Notes under the pieces: generated by a model | Told to the model about the DNA's origin: nothing | The model's database searches: none | What the model saw: the letters and a program-made list of their open reading frames with translations, nothing else | Part shown: positions 12,250-26,053 of the stretch, in pieces | Numbering within the stretch: position 1 is the first letter of the stretch | How the letters are laid out: each line of letters starts with the position of its first letter | DNA from: Homalodisca vitripennis | Lineage: Eukaryota > Arthropoda > Insecta > Hemiptera > Cicadellidae | DNA: 64,000 bases | Reading direction: 5' to 3' | Assembly: GCF_021130785.1 (NCBI RefSeq) | Contig: NC_060211.1 | Location: forward strand, 122,151,001-122,215,000 | Translations under genes and position numbers: made by a program

Positions 12250-12250
<1 letters not shown>
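11738..12250 (-). mobile_element. LINE-like 3' end with pentamer tail and stem-loop
   Basis: On the minus strand the element ends in a TTTGGAAATAAA motif containing a polyadenylation-like AATAAA, then a (AATTC)n tail at 11738-11755 on the plus strand. Just inside the end, CCCCGCT at 11784-11790 and AGCGGGG at 11807-11813 form an inverted repeat that could fold as a 3' stem-loop, a feature some LINE reverse transcriptases recognise. No RT protein remnant was recognised up to the AT microsatellite at 12255. The upstream limit is a guess. The parent could be a LINE or a SINE sharing its tail. Confidence 0.5.

Positions 12251-12254
<4 letters not shown>

Positions 12255-12301
<47 letters not shown>
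12255..12301. repeat. (AT)n microsatellite
   Basis: Pure AT dinucleotide tract. Confidence 0.97.
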
Positions 12302-12304
<3 letters not shown>

Positions 12305-14222
12305 ATACATGTTAGGACAATCTGTAATTTGAAAAACAGTACATGAAAAATATTTAGGTAGTCTTATTTTGTTACACTAATTTATTATACTTTATAAAAG
12401 AACACGAAAACAGCCCAACAAGTTGATTTATAAACCCACATGATATAATCAAAATTTTTTGATTGTTAGATTAAAGCTTTAGGAATTAAGGATTAATCAC
12501 TTTTACTGCATAAAGTATGATTAAAACTAAATATCTAACTAGGATGCCTTCATTTTAAAGTACGAGTAATATTCAAAAAATCAGGTTATTGAAACTTGGT
12601 TCACACGTATACAAAGACGTAATAGACACAACCAATAAGATTCCAGACACTGCACTAATAGAACTTTCAACTGGAGCTAAACTCAAATTGCAAATTGAAT
12701 AAATTCTTCTCACAACAACTACGTTATATGTAGAAAACTCAGTTTCTTTACTGTGCTTAGAGATCTGTTTAAAACAAAGTTGTGCATCATACTGTGCACT
12801 TGATGAGTCAATGAGAATACGTCTTCACATAAATTATACTAAAGTGTGTAGTATATGTGCCTCTGAGGTCGCAACGATGTAGAGTTAATTTTAACTTTCT
12901 CTATCACCGAAATTTTTTGATCTCTTCAGACGAACATGAATTTTATTGCAAGACTGAAATATATGACAAATTCAGATTTCAGACGTTGCAATAAAATGAA
13001 CATCTAACTTCTCATTAAATTCACCAACTTAACTAAAATTCTATAATGACAGGCTTTTGGAAATAAATCGTTATTTAATAAATAAAATAGCCAAATATCA
13101 TATAAATATTCATACTGGAGCAGTTTCTGTATAAAATCGCTTTTAGTAAAGTAAACTTCTCTTAGGTCAGAGAGTGGGAAATAGATGGTCAATCCGCTCT
13201 CTCTCAGCTTATGTACGACATTAACTTCACAATATCAAGCCCCATTTACACTGTATTTTATTTGACCTTCTTTATCTAAATATAAAATATTAAAAAGGCA
13301 TTGCTCCAGTAAAAAATATGATTTTTATTTTTATATTCTTAAGTAAAGATTTTGTCAATTGGTATATAATAATTTTGAAAACATGACCTAATTTATACTT
13401 ATTTATTTCAATAACTATAGTCATGATAATTGCATTATTACACCAGTCTTACACGTGAAAACATTAGCTAATTGCTTAGTGCGATTATTTATTGCTAATA
13501 TCAATCATAAATGTTACATATCAGAAAACTATTAATATGAAAAAATGTGTTAACTCATTTCCTTTTAATGGTGTACTAGAATATTTATTTTGAACAATGT
13601 AAACAATAGAGAGGAAGTAAATTAATAATAGTTTTGCTTGACTCAATCGAAAACTGCTATACAAAAAGTTAGATAAAGGAGAATTATTAGAGGAATGCAT
13701 TTGGCAGTTAAGTGCAAAGGATTGACCTTATTTCGTGTTTCAGTGTGGTTGCAACAAATGTATAATATGCCTCAAAACTACCATTTGCTCCATCAACATC
13801 TCTGAAACATAAGTGAGTTAAGGAGTGGGTAAGTTTTTGACTTTCCAATCCTAGCCTATTTTAATGTGAAGGGATTTCATAGATTTAATTCGATAAATAT
13901 CATTATTCCTAGACTACTGTTACAATGTAATGATGTGTGCATACGTTTACATGTTGAATATGCGTAGAACCTTTACTCTATGCCATACTTTTACAACTGA
14001 AATTGCTGTTATTAATTTACTTTCATAGCTTTGATGGTATAAATAAACTTGTATTTTGAGAACTAAAAATTAATACAATAATATAATAAAATATAGTTTT
14101 ATCTTTTAAATTGTATTTATATATAAGTTATAACTTTGCACTACAATTGACTGAGCATTTAACGGAGCCTCTCCTACCAGAGAGATCAACTTGGTACGGT
14201 TTTTTGAACTCATTACAGAAAA
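12302..14222. other. No gene recognised
   Basis: AT-rich DNA without protein, RNA or terminal-repeat signals that I can support. Confidence 0.6.
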
Positions 14223-14223
14223 T

Positions 14224-15886
14224 GCCAAGTGTCCCACGAAGAGGTTTAAACGTTTAATTTCATATTACTTGCCCATTTATGTACCGAACATTTTCAAACT
14301 GTACACAATTCATTAAGTCGAGTTTAAAATTATTCTGTGAAATTTTCAGCTCTATAGCAATTATTAAAAAAAAATTATGTTCAAATCTATACTTTGAAAA
14401 CAGTATTTTTATTCGAAAAATTATTTAATGTCATATTTTAGAGAAATAAAGCATTTAAATCGGATAATTAGATCATAGCCTAATAAAAACCCTACAAGTA
14501 AAGTCTACAATAAATTATTCTAACTGTAATCCATCCACAGCGACACACTGATAACAGCGCTTAACACATAAATCCTAAGCTCTTACAAAGACATTCTGCG
14601 GTATCTGGAGAAGTTACTCATCAACTGATTGTTTTAATTCCTCATCATTATTGAAGATACGAGTATAAATCTGTTCCTTTAGGTATCTCCATAGAAATAA
14701 ATCACACACACTTAAATCTGGGAATTAGAGTGGCCTATCTAAAAAAATAACTGCAACGCCCTATCGAACGGCCATGAACGTTATCATATCGCTTGACAGG
14801 ATTTGCGAAAAGAGGAGGAGTACCATCTTGTTTGGTGACGGCTTGATACATTTCTGGAACCGTTAAATGAAGAAGACTTGTTTATTTAAAATCTGTTCAT
14901 ACCTACGAGTATTTGCAGTAATTGTACTGTGTGAAATGCCGTAAGATAGCACCCTTTTCGTAAGATAAATTCCTTTTTATTTGAGAATAATCCGTTCAAG
15001 AATGTGCGGATTACCGGTTTTTTTTTAATAATTACAATTATTCCTGGTTACAGAACCATTTTGGTAGAACGTTTACACGTCTGAAATAAAATCAATTTGA
15101 GTATGCCAATTAGGATCTAGCATGAAACCCAAATGATACGAGAACAAAATTTCACTCTCCTGTCCGGATCATCTTAAAAAAGATTATGAACTAGGTGACT
15201 TTTGTAAAATTTAATTTAGTTTTTCTTAATTATTCTCTGTACTGAAGACTTTGGAACACTTTAAAACTTCTTCAGTGATTTCGGTTTACCTGGAGAGCGG
15301 AGCATTGATGCGCATACTAGTACTTCTCTTTTCTCATTTGATCCTCTAGAGAACTTCCAGTTTATAACAAAAGATTTCCCCACTTAGTTATTGTTGGATT
15401 GCTAGGTGGTTCAACTGCTGGGTATTCAAACTGAAATTGTCTAATTCCTTCTATAATGTAGCCAAAACTAATAGCCCACGCACAACACTATTTTTTTTCA
15501 ACATTAAAAGCCATTTTCCGAACTTCAATATCAGTAAAACGGTAATGGAGGAGGTTAGGTTATGTTTTTATAGCACAAACAATACTCTTCAACCAAACAG
15601 CTGTTTTTAACAATGAGCGTTTATTAAACAGCTGTTATTTAAAACTGCAACGCAGTAATCAAGTCAGGTAATACAAGTAATGAATTTTTAAAGGAACCAA
15701 AATGGTAACATTTTCAATATGTCACTATTTTGTATCCACAAATTTAAGGGAGTGTTACTTTCAAAGAATATACTTAATTATATTTAAACCCTACTTTAAC
15801 TGTCTCGAGTTTAAAAATGTTCGGTGCATAAATGGGCAAGTAGTATAAAATCAAACATTTAAACCTCTTCGTGGGATACTCTGTAT
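14224..15886 (-). mobile_element. Mariner-like DNA transposon, copy 1 (decayed)
   Basis: The two ends form a long terminal inverted repeat of nearly 70 bp. The left end contains GTCCCACGAAGAGGTTTAAA at 14231-14250 and the right end carries its near-complement at 15859-15878. A decayed transposase is on the minus strand. A QDGTPPLF block, which holds the second catalytic Asp of the family, is at about 14812-14836, and a DPNWHT-like block lies near 15100-15120 with an ISD-like first catalytic site after it. The N-terminal start is near 15510 (M-A plus FEYPAVEPPSNPTITKW-like residues further on). Stops and frameshifts break the frame throughout. The length of about 1.66 kb is normal for an autonomous mariner/Tc1 element. 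Copy 2 at 24426-25997 is a diverged relative. Confidence 0.87.
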
Positions 15887-15889
15887 ATG

Positions 15890-18800
15890 CCACCGTGCAG
15901 GGGGATTGCACATACATCATGATGTTTGCAAGTTAGGATTTCCAGGATCGATACAAAGTGCTATAACATTATATTCACTTTATTAAGTAAGTTTATGTTT
16001 AAGGTTATTTTTTCTATTTAACCTTATTGTCATTAATATTTTCATAATTCTTTAAGTTTGTTTTAATTATTAGCAGAGCGTACTTTTATGATAGTAATGT
16101 AATCATTACTTTTTAATACCGATATATTATAATATTTTTAATACAATAAAAATAATATATTGTATTGCTTTACCATTATTTTAATGCAATACTAAAATAT
16201 TTAAATAACTTTACAAAAATAGTATACAACATTCAATTGATAAATTAGAAAAAAATATGTTATTCTTTCATCCTTGTAATTCCATAAAATTATCATGAGG
16301 GCTCTAAAACATATCATTAACAATACGCCATCTACCGATATATCGAGATAATTAAACAATTAAATAAAATGGTGTAGATATTAGTTTCAGTTGTTATAGA
16401 AGTAATCGAAGAATAAAACCTATATAAAAAGCGTGACTTATCATTTTCTTTTTAAAAGAAACCTTTTTCAATGCAAACATTGCATTTGTATTAAGCGTTT
16501 CAAATGTTAAATATTTTAGTAAAATAAATAACAATTTAGACTTTAAAAACTTTATATTGCTTCATAATTAAATTTATTTTATTTTATAGTGTTAAATTAT
16601 TTCTTTTAGTATTTTAATTAAAATTTCTGCTCTTTTTGATAAAGATTTATTGAATTTGTCTTACCGTATATAAACCATGAAAACAAAAATGAATTAGTTT
16701 GCTATATAATGAGTAAATACTTATTTCATTAAGCCTATACACAAATATAAGAGAAAATATCTGGAGCATACCTCATCCATTTTCACCAGATTCCTAAACT
16801 GGCTGATTGTGAGCACCAATACATTGTTAGCAACTACAGTCGAATAAACTATAGTGTCATTGACAGTGAAGCCAAATCTCCAACAAAATAATATAAATGG
16901 TGTTTGCTACCAGGCGTATGTCATCCTCACACAATATTAAATACGATTACCTCCAACAATTGTGTTTTAAAAATTTGAATGTTTACGCAACGATAACTGA
17001 TTTTTGTTTAATAAATACTTGATGCCACTTGTAAATGGTAAGAAAAGTAAATATAAATTATTAACCTTTTATGAAAAATATAGACACTCACGTAGAATGA
17101 ATGTTTTCCTAACAAAACACTACGACAATTTCTCATTTGTTAAATCACGGTAGGTAAAAGTCAAAACTTTTGCATGAAAGTACAAAAATATAACGTGGTT
17201 TTACATTAGTCTAGAAATAATTTTTGTCCAATTAAAACGTAATAGGTTATAATTTTATTGATAGCAGAAAAGTGACGATATTGTTTTGAAGATATCGTAA
17301 CATGAGTAAATGGCCTTTATTGGTATTTTAAAAATAATATATTGTAGGGTATTGCAGATTTATCCACTCAGTTTTTAAGTTGAAGAACAATCCCAAAGAA
17401 AGATGTTTACTGTTGTCTTATGCAAAACTTAAATGTAATGTTGTGAGATATATGACACAGTATATTTCTTTTATCTTTGATGTAGTATAGGTTCTTCCAG
17501 TAAAGAATATCAGAATCACGATTTTCTCAGTTGTATGGCAACGTAAGCACAACACATTATTATCAAGAGCTTTCTACCTTATCTCCGTTGAGTTTTCTTT
17601 AAACCAATTACTAAGAAAGCGCTTATTGATACGTTAATTCTTATATAACAAATGTAGCATAGATACTCAGCTCGCATTAAAATGTAAAATAACTGTAGAA
17701 AATAATCATATTATGAATAATTTTTTTAACTAAACCTGATCCCTTCACTTATTAAAAAATATGAATCAGAAAACATTCTATACATTATGGTCAAAATGGT
17801 CATAATGAAGAAAAAATATAAAGTTATTGGAATGCATGAATACATATTTTATAACCGAAAAAGATAGTATAACAGCCTTGAAACTGGTGATTAGGTTCAA
17901 ATATTCATATCGGGTTAGTACAAAATTCCAGGTATAGTTAAATATAGCTTTGAGTCATAAATAAAAAAGACACTTAGAGACTTTGTTTCTTTTAACGGCC
18001 AAATATATCTTATAATATGCAAGGTTATAAGAATATATGGATTTTTAATAATTTCTTAACTTATTGGTTTAGAGGAACACCATTTATGATCTTGGCATCT
18101 GCCGAAATTTATAAAAAACATTTTCAAACTTGGTTATAAATATATAGTTGTAATAACACTGTTAAATCTGTATGTACGTCTATATTTCCGAAGTGATGAC
18201 TTCGAGGCTTATTGCTCAAGTTTACATATATTAGTAAAATATTTACTCTTTAAATAGATAATGTCTCCCCCACAAAATAAATTAGTATTGTGTTAACCAT
18301 GAATAACAGGCATATAACTCATTATTACCTAGAAGGGAAGTCATTTGGCAGGGGTAGTTAATGATACGGGCGACATTCATTATCTGCAGGAAGAGTCTCC
18401 ATTGGTGTATTCCAAACTCGCACCTACTATCACAATGTTACTTAGCTGCTCTATGGCTCAATAAATGGAAAAACTTTGATTATAGTAACTGCATATTTTT
18501 ACTTTAAGTTTTTCCTAAAATAAAATGTAAAACTATTTTATAGTTTGGTCTAGGCCAATTACAAAATGACGAAGTGAATAAACATAAACAACGGAGTACG
18601 TATAAGAGGACCAGAGAGAACGTAACGAAACTCTTTACCGTACTGACTGTAACTTACTCCTGGAATACTACAATAATGCAAATTTCTCACTTTTAAACAG
18701 AACACAAAATTCTAAAAGATTGCAATTGCAAGAAATGTTTACATACGCTCAGCTATTTGTACAAACTGTCTTGATTCTTAAACATACGCTAAGCTGTTTA

Positions 18801-20388
18801 TATTACACATTAAAATAAAAAGTTTAGGATGTTATCCTAATAATAACGTAAATACGCCAAGAGATAACCACTTTATTTAAGAAGAATAGGGCAATGAATA
18901 AATAAATAATATAATTTCAGTTATTGTATATCCAGCTTAATATTATTGTTACAACTTTATTAAAAAAGACTTATTTCATTCAAAAGACACTAAATTGAGA
19001 TACGAATTCGTATCATTTTCTGAATCATATGGGTAAAACTGTAGCGCTATTTCAATAAATACATAAATATTGCAATTAGATTACCCACTTTATAAAAATT
19101 TACTACGTGGTACTAGTATTAAAAAGTATGTATACTTCATCAATTCAGACAGTTCTCGGATTTTTTTAAGAAATAGTATAGTTATCTATTCCTATATTAT
19201 AAATAATTTGTTCGTAAACTTTATAACACTCAGTGTATAGAAGTAATTATGAAATTGAGTTGGATTATGCCCACAATAGTTAAATGTGATATTAGGTGCT
19301 CAGGCCACATAACTTTTAGTGCCGAGAAAAAAATGAGAACCGTACTGTGTTAGATGCGGCTGTTTTATATATAACTTCAATATAAATTACGTGATTTTAG
19401 GAAATAGGAAAAGTACCACTACGGCTGTATTTTTACAACACCATATTCTTAATTTTTTTGGAAAATTATATATAAATTAGATTTTTGGTTACAGTGCCAG
19501 ACAAAATATATAAGCATATTTTATATCCGTAAAGAAATCTTCAACTTATTTGTATATAGGACTATATGTAATATAGGAGTAAGTGAAATACTGTATTTGG
19601 AATTTTAATAAAATTGAAACATTCCTAATTATTTGAACAATCGAGTGCAAGTCATGAACTGGGTCATTTACGTAGTATAGCTATTATAACCTACACACTC
19701 ATACATTTGTGAGGCTTTTATAACATTTTAATGATCTCCGAGACTCATGATAAGAGTCACGCTCATTTATTATAAATGGACGACTGTTACATTTATTGTT
19801 ATTTTTCTGCTCACACACAAACATGATTGTAGCCTGTTTCAACTGTACTTCTTAATTTTTTATCAGTATTGTTTACGTTTCACTTAGATTTTGTGAAAAA
19901 CAAATTCACTGGATTTTAAAATATATCAGAGTTGGGATTTATTCTTGCTTTTAGTTTCAGGAAAATCGTTTTTGTAATAATATAAATACAGGTATCAAGT
20001 TAGCAAATCACACATACTGATAAGGTAATAAACTCACAATGATAGTGGAGAGAGATATAATGTCTTCCGTAGTGTGTTTACCTTGGTCGGCGGTCCCGAT
20101 AGTAAACTGTTTAGATTATCTCAAATAGTAGTCAATATCCTCTATAACATGGCGATGAGCTCTCTCAAAAGTCTACGATGGCTCTGTGACGTTTAATCCT
20201 AGAAGACTCAAGTCTCAAAGCTATCTTGTGATGCAGATTAGCATTATCTTGTTACTCATTCCTATATTAATGAACAAAACCCAGTTACTTTAATTTATTA
20301 ATATAGTTTAAAAATATTCACTAAAAACGAAATTGTATTTTACTATCACTAGTACAAATGAATAAAACATTTTCCAATATAACTTTTA
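15890..20388. other. Long AT-rich stretch, no gene recognised
   Basis: I found no conserved protein motif, no transposon end and no RNA gene in these 4.5 kb. The stretch contains no reading frame of 60 codons or more, unusually empty even for this window. Confidence 0.6.
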
Positions 20389-20389
20389 T

Positions 20390-20440
20390 TTTTGCGCAAG
20401 GCCTTTCGGAATCAGTGATTCCATCATCAATCAGGCACTT
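20390..20440 (-). ncRNA. Hammerhead-like motif 1 (degenerate)
   Basis: On the minus strand the order is CTGA, a TTGA insertion, TGATGG, stem II of GGAATC and GATTCC around an ACT loop, then GAAAGG. On the plus strand, stem II is the palindrome GGAATCAGTGATTCC at 20408-20422. This matches the hammerhead core layout CTGANGA, stem II, GAAA, apart from the short insertion in the first strand. Stems I and III and the cleavage site could not be verified, so activity is doubtful. Confidence 0.45.
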
Positions 20441-23400
20441 CACAAATTAACAAATGTAAATATGTTTCTAAATAATATGTATTATAATAACGTATGGTTA
20501 AAAATTTGGATATATGATTATTCAGTATACAATGTTTAAACAAAATTATATATATTTAAATATAATTCTAATCACAAGTAATTACAGCTATAAAACAAAA
20601 ACAAATAAACGTTGTGGTCAAAACAGATAAGGTATGATTCAACAGTTTAACAGGTCTGTATGGAGCGATTATGTCTGTAGAGAGATATCGTTGGGCTTAT
20701 CACCATTCGACACTATAAACACTGCATAATTAACAATATTAAATGACAATATATTAATTTCAGATTTCTTATCTGAAAATTTATTAACTTACCAGTACAT
20801 GCTATTTAACCATAAATCCAAGAATAGTGAAATCGATCATTTAAAAAATATACTTAAATCATACATCATTAAGATTTGTAAAACATTTTTTTATCAGTAA
20901 CCTGGTTAATATAAACATTATCCTAATTTTCAGTTCGCAATCTCAATAAATTGTATTTTATTAAGTATACCTCGTAAGTATCTAGATAATCTAGATAGAT
21001 GCATAATAAAAATAAAATTAGCGTAAAGAACCAACTACAAGTAAATCTTAATGTAATCTATCTCAATAAAAAGTATACTAAAGCATTAAATATGAAAATC
21101 TCAATTATTTAATATGGATCCGTTATATGATTTTTAATATGAATTACAATCAACCCCCTCTAATCAAATAGCTGTAATATATGCAGTAACTACAGTGCAT
21201 AGGTGAGGGGAATATCTAACAACTAAACTTTCGCATTTAGAAGTTGGTTTTTTTACCTTTTTTTGATAAATTTTAATTACAATTTTCCTACGTGTACACG
21301 AAGAGCTGCCTGTTCAATGCACTACTATATTTTTATCTGAGGATCATTCCATAGAACCGACGTCTAAGATTTTTCCATAAACACTTTAAATCATCATAGA
21401 AAAAAAGACATCATCAAAAAACCAATATTAGTTTATTGATAAAACTTTTTCAGTTTCTTAAGTAGCAGAATTTTAATTCTTTGTCTATAAAGTTATGCAA
21501 AACAACAAAATTTGGAAATAGACCAGAGGTATTTACATTAATCGGGAATATTTAATGAGTACAATAGTACGGTTGTTTCCCATGATATGTAAAAATGTAA
21601 GCTTTTCCCTTTGTAAAATAACCGAGCTCTAGTTCAACTATAAATTGTATATATAACTGTTAAATTAAAATCACGTAACCCAAAACTGTTCCATTCTTTA
21701 CAATTTAGGCTCCTAACGACTGTCCTTAAGTTAATTTCATATCAACTCGAAATAAATACTGTACAATATCAGATAACTAAATACAGAGCTGAAGATATTA
21801 GGTGATATTATAAACAAATGTAGATCAGTGTTTAATAACTATTGTTAGGGCACTAAAAAATTTCTCTGAAATCACATAAAAGGTTTTAACACAATTTATT
21901 ATTGTCCATGTATACCTCTACTAAACTTCAAGGGTTATTGTGTTTGCATTTTTCCCCCAGTATTATAGACGTTTCCTTAATGACGTGTAAAAGGTTATGT
22001 AGTATTTTTTGTGCTTATTATCTGCAATAGTGTCGGTTTGATAAAGCTGAAAAATTAATATTATTTCTTAAATTTAAATAAAGGTGTTTTGTTCCACCTG
22101 ATAAGAGTGGTATTTTTGTAAGGGTAATATACACAAATATCAAACAAAACTATATATTTGTAGGTAATTAGCACATTAAATTTTACTTTAATATATAATG
22201 TATATATATATATATATAATTGTTATATAATACATAATTATTAAGCTTCATATTGTAACCAAAGTCTGGTGCTTTGATTAATCATTAGGCTTTCTAGTTC
22301 ACAAACCTGTATATGCAGACAATGCATGCTAATATGTGTAGAAGACATGACTGATGTACCTTACATATTACATTCCTTGTCAGAACCAATTGAGCCCTCA
22401 TTCTCAACTCCATTGTTTATAAAACTACTGAAGAAAGTCGTATATGAACAGTACAATTCGATTTAGGAACGTCTTTTAGTCGATAATATTATTTTACTGA
22501 AATATAAGTACATAAATTAATATAATTGAGTTCCTTTTCCCAAGTTCAAGACAGAATAAGCTGTGATTCTGAGCTTTTTTGCTTCTATAGTCTGCGCTTA
22601 GTCATCTGTAACATGGAAGTACTTTAAAGAGTATTAAAACTAACAATTTTATTCATTTTAAGTAATTTAAGTAAAGATAGAAAAGCATCGAACATATTCA
22701 TGATATTTAACATGAAACGCCACGTTGAAGGTGATAGCTGAAATGAATGAAAGGGTTAAATTAAAATATTTTCTATATCCATGCAGCATTACATTTAAGG
22801 CCACAGCAATGAAACACAGTTGGCTGAAATTCGGCATAAATTTAAAGCTATCATAAAAGCAAAACCAACTAATGACATGAATAAACTCATAGGACCAGAA
22901 GGCCAATTGTATATATTCACTTATTTAATTTTGGTAAAAATTATACAAGCTACTGTTTTGCAAGTAGAAAAATATGCAACTATATATACCGGTGACAAAG
23001 TAAAATTAATTATTGAAGAATAAATTATGTAAATCTATTAAAAGACGAGAAATTTTTTCTCTTTAATGTCTGCATGCTTTAAATCTTTCTGATAATGAGT
23101 TTGACGCAAGGAAGAAATGTTAACAGAATATTCTTGAAATGACAAATAATGTTACTAATGAGGCCTCTAAAAATTCATCCCAAAGAAGTATACATTTTAG
23201 CAGAGAATGCAGAAATATCATATGTAGATAGACATCGAAGGAAATAATCGAAATCCATAAAGTAAAAGACTTTTCTGAACTACTTCAACTAATAAGTGTT
23301 AACGCTACGCTAATATAAAATTTTAATAGCATATTACCAATGAATCAATGAAGATATTTGTACTATAATTTACTGAATATCACATACAAGAATAAATGAA

Positions 23401-24424
23401 CTTAAAAGTAATTATTTGTTTTCTTAATATTTTTTAGGAACAAATACATTTAATTCACTTTAATGAATAAAGAACGAGGTTTCATATTTTTGTTTCAAAA
23501 CGTAAAAAGAAATACAAACTGTGTAATGTAAGACTTTACATATTGCACCATAGTTATTGGAGCTGAAAAATAACATTTTAAAATTTACTTTTGCTTTCGA
23601 AAATACTTAAAATACATCTGAAACTTTTACAGAAAAACTTCTTACAGTCCATGTTTAAACTTTATTACATGTTAAATAACATATTATATATATTTTTGTT
23701 AGTCTTTGGAACGCAGATATTTTTGGCTATTAACAAGTATTTTCTACGCGTATGTCCTTGTGCAAATGAAATGCAAAACACTGTATAGTATATACACTTC
23801 TGATTTACTAAGAGTTTCCCATAATGACATTTAGGAGATTTAAACTGAGGAATAGTAGAGTTTCTAAAATATGTGTTATCTCAAATGTAGTGAAATCTTT
23901 CCTATGGCAGCATTGATGTGTTGATATATTTTGGTATATTTATCGTTTGTGATGTGCTTAGTTTGTTGTAAAACAGTCAAAATTAGCCTAGGTATGAAAT
24001 TAAGTGTAACATGGTTTAAATCATATAATAAGGATCAATCATAAGGATATAATAACTTATATCTTAACCTGCATTTTTAAATGTTATGTTAAATAACTAG
24101 CACATGCCTGCGGCTTCGCTGGTAATGCCAAAGCAACATTATGTATATTTGATTTATTTGTTCTCACGAGTTTTGTAACACTTGAAACATTTTTGACCAA
24201 TTGGTAGGAATTCCAAAATCGCAGTTCATAGATTACTTAGTAACAACTCTTGCCTTTGGGATGTAGTATGATAAGGTACCATGATAAAAAAAAGAAATTA
24301 TCCAAATATCATGCATCAGGTAGCTACATTTCTGTGTTTATTAAGAGTAGCAGAGATTAAGCAAAATTGTGAGTAATACTTATTTAACCTTTTGCATTAA
24401 TTTATATTTATAATATATACATAT
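20441..24424. other. AT-rich stretch, no gene recognised
   Basis: An AT microsatellite is at 22196-22219. A 67-codon plus-strand frame at 22820-23023 follows an AG-ending stretch but has no recognisable domain. A motif near 24097-24117 (GCCTGCGGCTTCGCT) resembles the GC-rich end of some dispersed repeats but is too short to assign. Confidence 0.5.
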
Positions 24425-24425
24425 A

Positions 24426-25996
24426 CCGGGTGTCCCACGAAAAGATTAAACCTTTGATTTTATATTACCTGCCCGTTTAAGCACCGAACATTTTCAAAAT
24501 CTACACAATTTATTAAATGGGTTTTACAAATATTCTGTAAAATCTATTGATCATAAAATAAAAAAAATGGTCTATTAAAAAACCTACAATTGCAGTTGAC
24601 AATGATTCGAATTGTAATCAATCCACAGCGATACACTGATAACAGCGCTTGACACATAAATCGTAATCTCTTATAAAGACATTCTGCGGGTTTCGGAGAA
24701 GATACTCTTCAATTGATTGTTATATTCCTCATAATTATTGAAGCTACGAGTATAAACTTGTTCCTTTAAGTAACCCCATGAAAAGAAATCACACACACAG
24801 TCAAGTCTGGGGATCGGGGTGGCCAATCTAAAAACTTACTTCCACGAACAATCCAACGGCAATGAAGGTTGGATTTTAGTAATCGCTTAACAGGATGTGC
24901 AAAATGAGGAGGAGCACCATGTTGTTGGTGAAATGCTTGTAATAACGCTTGTCAAATTGCTTGTAAAATGAGGCATTACTTGAACATTTAAAACCTGTTC
25001 ATAACTATTCCCAGTAATTGTTTTGTGTGAAATGTCGTAAGATAGCACCCCATTACAACTAAAAGATGCCCAAACAGTAATTCCTTTTGATTTGAGTAGA
25101 GTCTGTTCAAGAATGTTTGGATTACTGGTGTTGTAATTTTATGCAAATATGCCTATTTACAGCACCATTGCAGTACAAAGTGGACTCGCCTGAAAAAACT
25201 ATTTTTGTATGCCAATTAGGATCTAGCTCATGTAATTCAACGATACGAGAGCAAAATTCCACTATCCTATCCGTAACATCTTCAAGAAGATTACGGACTA
25301 GGTGACTTTTAAAAATTTAATTTAGTTTTTCTTCATTATTCTCTGTACTTACTTTGGAACGGCAGTTTCAAGTTCAAAGTTTCTTAGTGATTTCCGTTTA
25401 CCTGAAGATCGGAGCACTGATGCACATACTAGTACTTCTCTTTCGTCATTCAATCCTCTAGAATACCTTTTACAACACTTCCAGTTTGTAACAAAAAATG
25501 TTTACACTTAGTTATTGTTGGATAGTAATGTGGTTCAATTCCTTGGTAGGTAACCTGAAATTGTCTAATTGCTTTTATAATGCTGCCAAAAGTAATATCC
25601 CAAGCACAACACTTAACTTTTTGTTTGACATTGCCATTTATCGAATTTCAATATCTGTAAAACGGTAATGGAGGAAGTTAGGTTACTTTTTTATAGCACA
25701 AGCAATACTCTTCAATCAAATAGCTGTTTTCAACAATGAGCGTTATTAAGCAGCTTGTCTTTAAAACTGCAACGCAGTAATCAAATCGGGTGATTTGAGA
25801 AATGATTTTTCATACGAAGCTAAATAGTAATATTTTAAATATGTCACCATTTAGTTTCTACAGTTGTTAGGGAGCTATACTGTTTACATAATATTATACA
25901 ACCAACATTTTTCATTGTGCAGAGTTTGAAAATGTTCGTTGCGTAAATTGGCAAGTTATATAAAAACAAACGTTTTAACCTCTTTGTGGGACACTG

Positions 25997-25997
<1 letters not shown>
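24426..25997 (-). mobile_element. Mariner-like DNA transposon, copy 2 (decayed)
   Basis: Terminal inverted repeats match copy 1: GGGTGTCCCACGA at 24428-24440 and TTTGTGGGACAC at 25983-25994, with the inner TIR parts containing ACCGAACATTTTCAAA. The minus-strand transposase reads DPNWHT, then FSGESTLYCNGAVNRH at about 25205-25155, then VWASFSCNGVLSYDIS near 25045, then QQHGAPPHF at about 24928-24902, then WPPRSPDLT at 24826-24800. In this copy two catalytic Asp positions are changed (FSGE for FSDE, QHG for QDG), and a 2-nt insertion follows SPDLT. It is therefore inactive. Spacing between the second and third catalytic positions is about 42 residues, closer to DD41D-type mariners than to classical DD34D. 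The 65-codon plus-strand frames here are antisense shadows. Confidence 0.9.
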
Positions 25998-26050
<53 letters not shown>

Positions 26051-26053
26051 TGT
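25994..26053 (+). repeat. (TG)n microsatellite abutting a transposon end
   Basis: The TG tract begins in the last bases of the mariner-like right TIR, where the sister copy has a CTGTAT end. It appears to have grown from the element terminus and has erased the target-site side. Confidence 0.93.

Noticed and set aside
22820..23023. 67-codon plus-strand frame after an AG-ending stretch
   Set aside because: Possible exon, but no known domain, no clear donor and ordinary composition.
24090..24125. GC-rich GCCTGCGGCTTCGCT word, with a related-looking word near 32430
   Set aside because: Too short to assign to a repeat family.
25117..25305. 62-codon plus-strand frame
   Set aside because: It is antisense to the mariner-like transposase.
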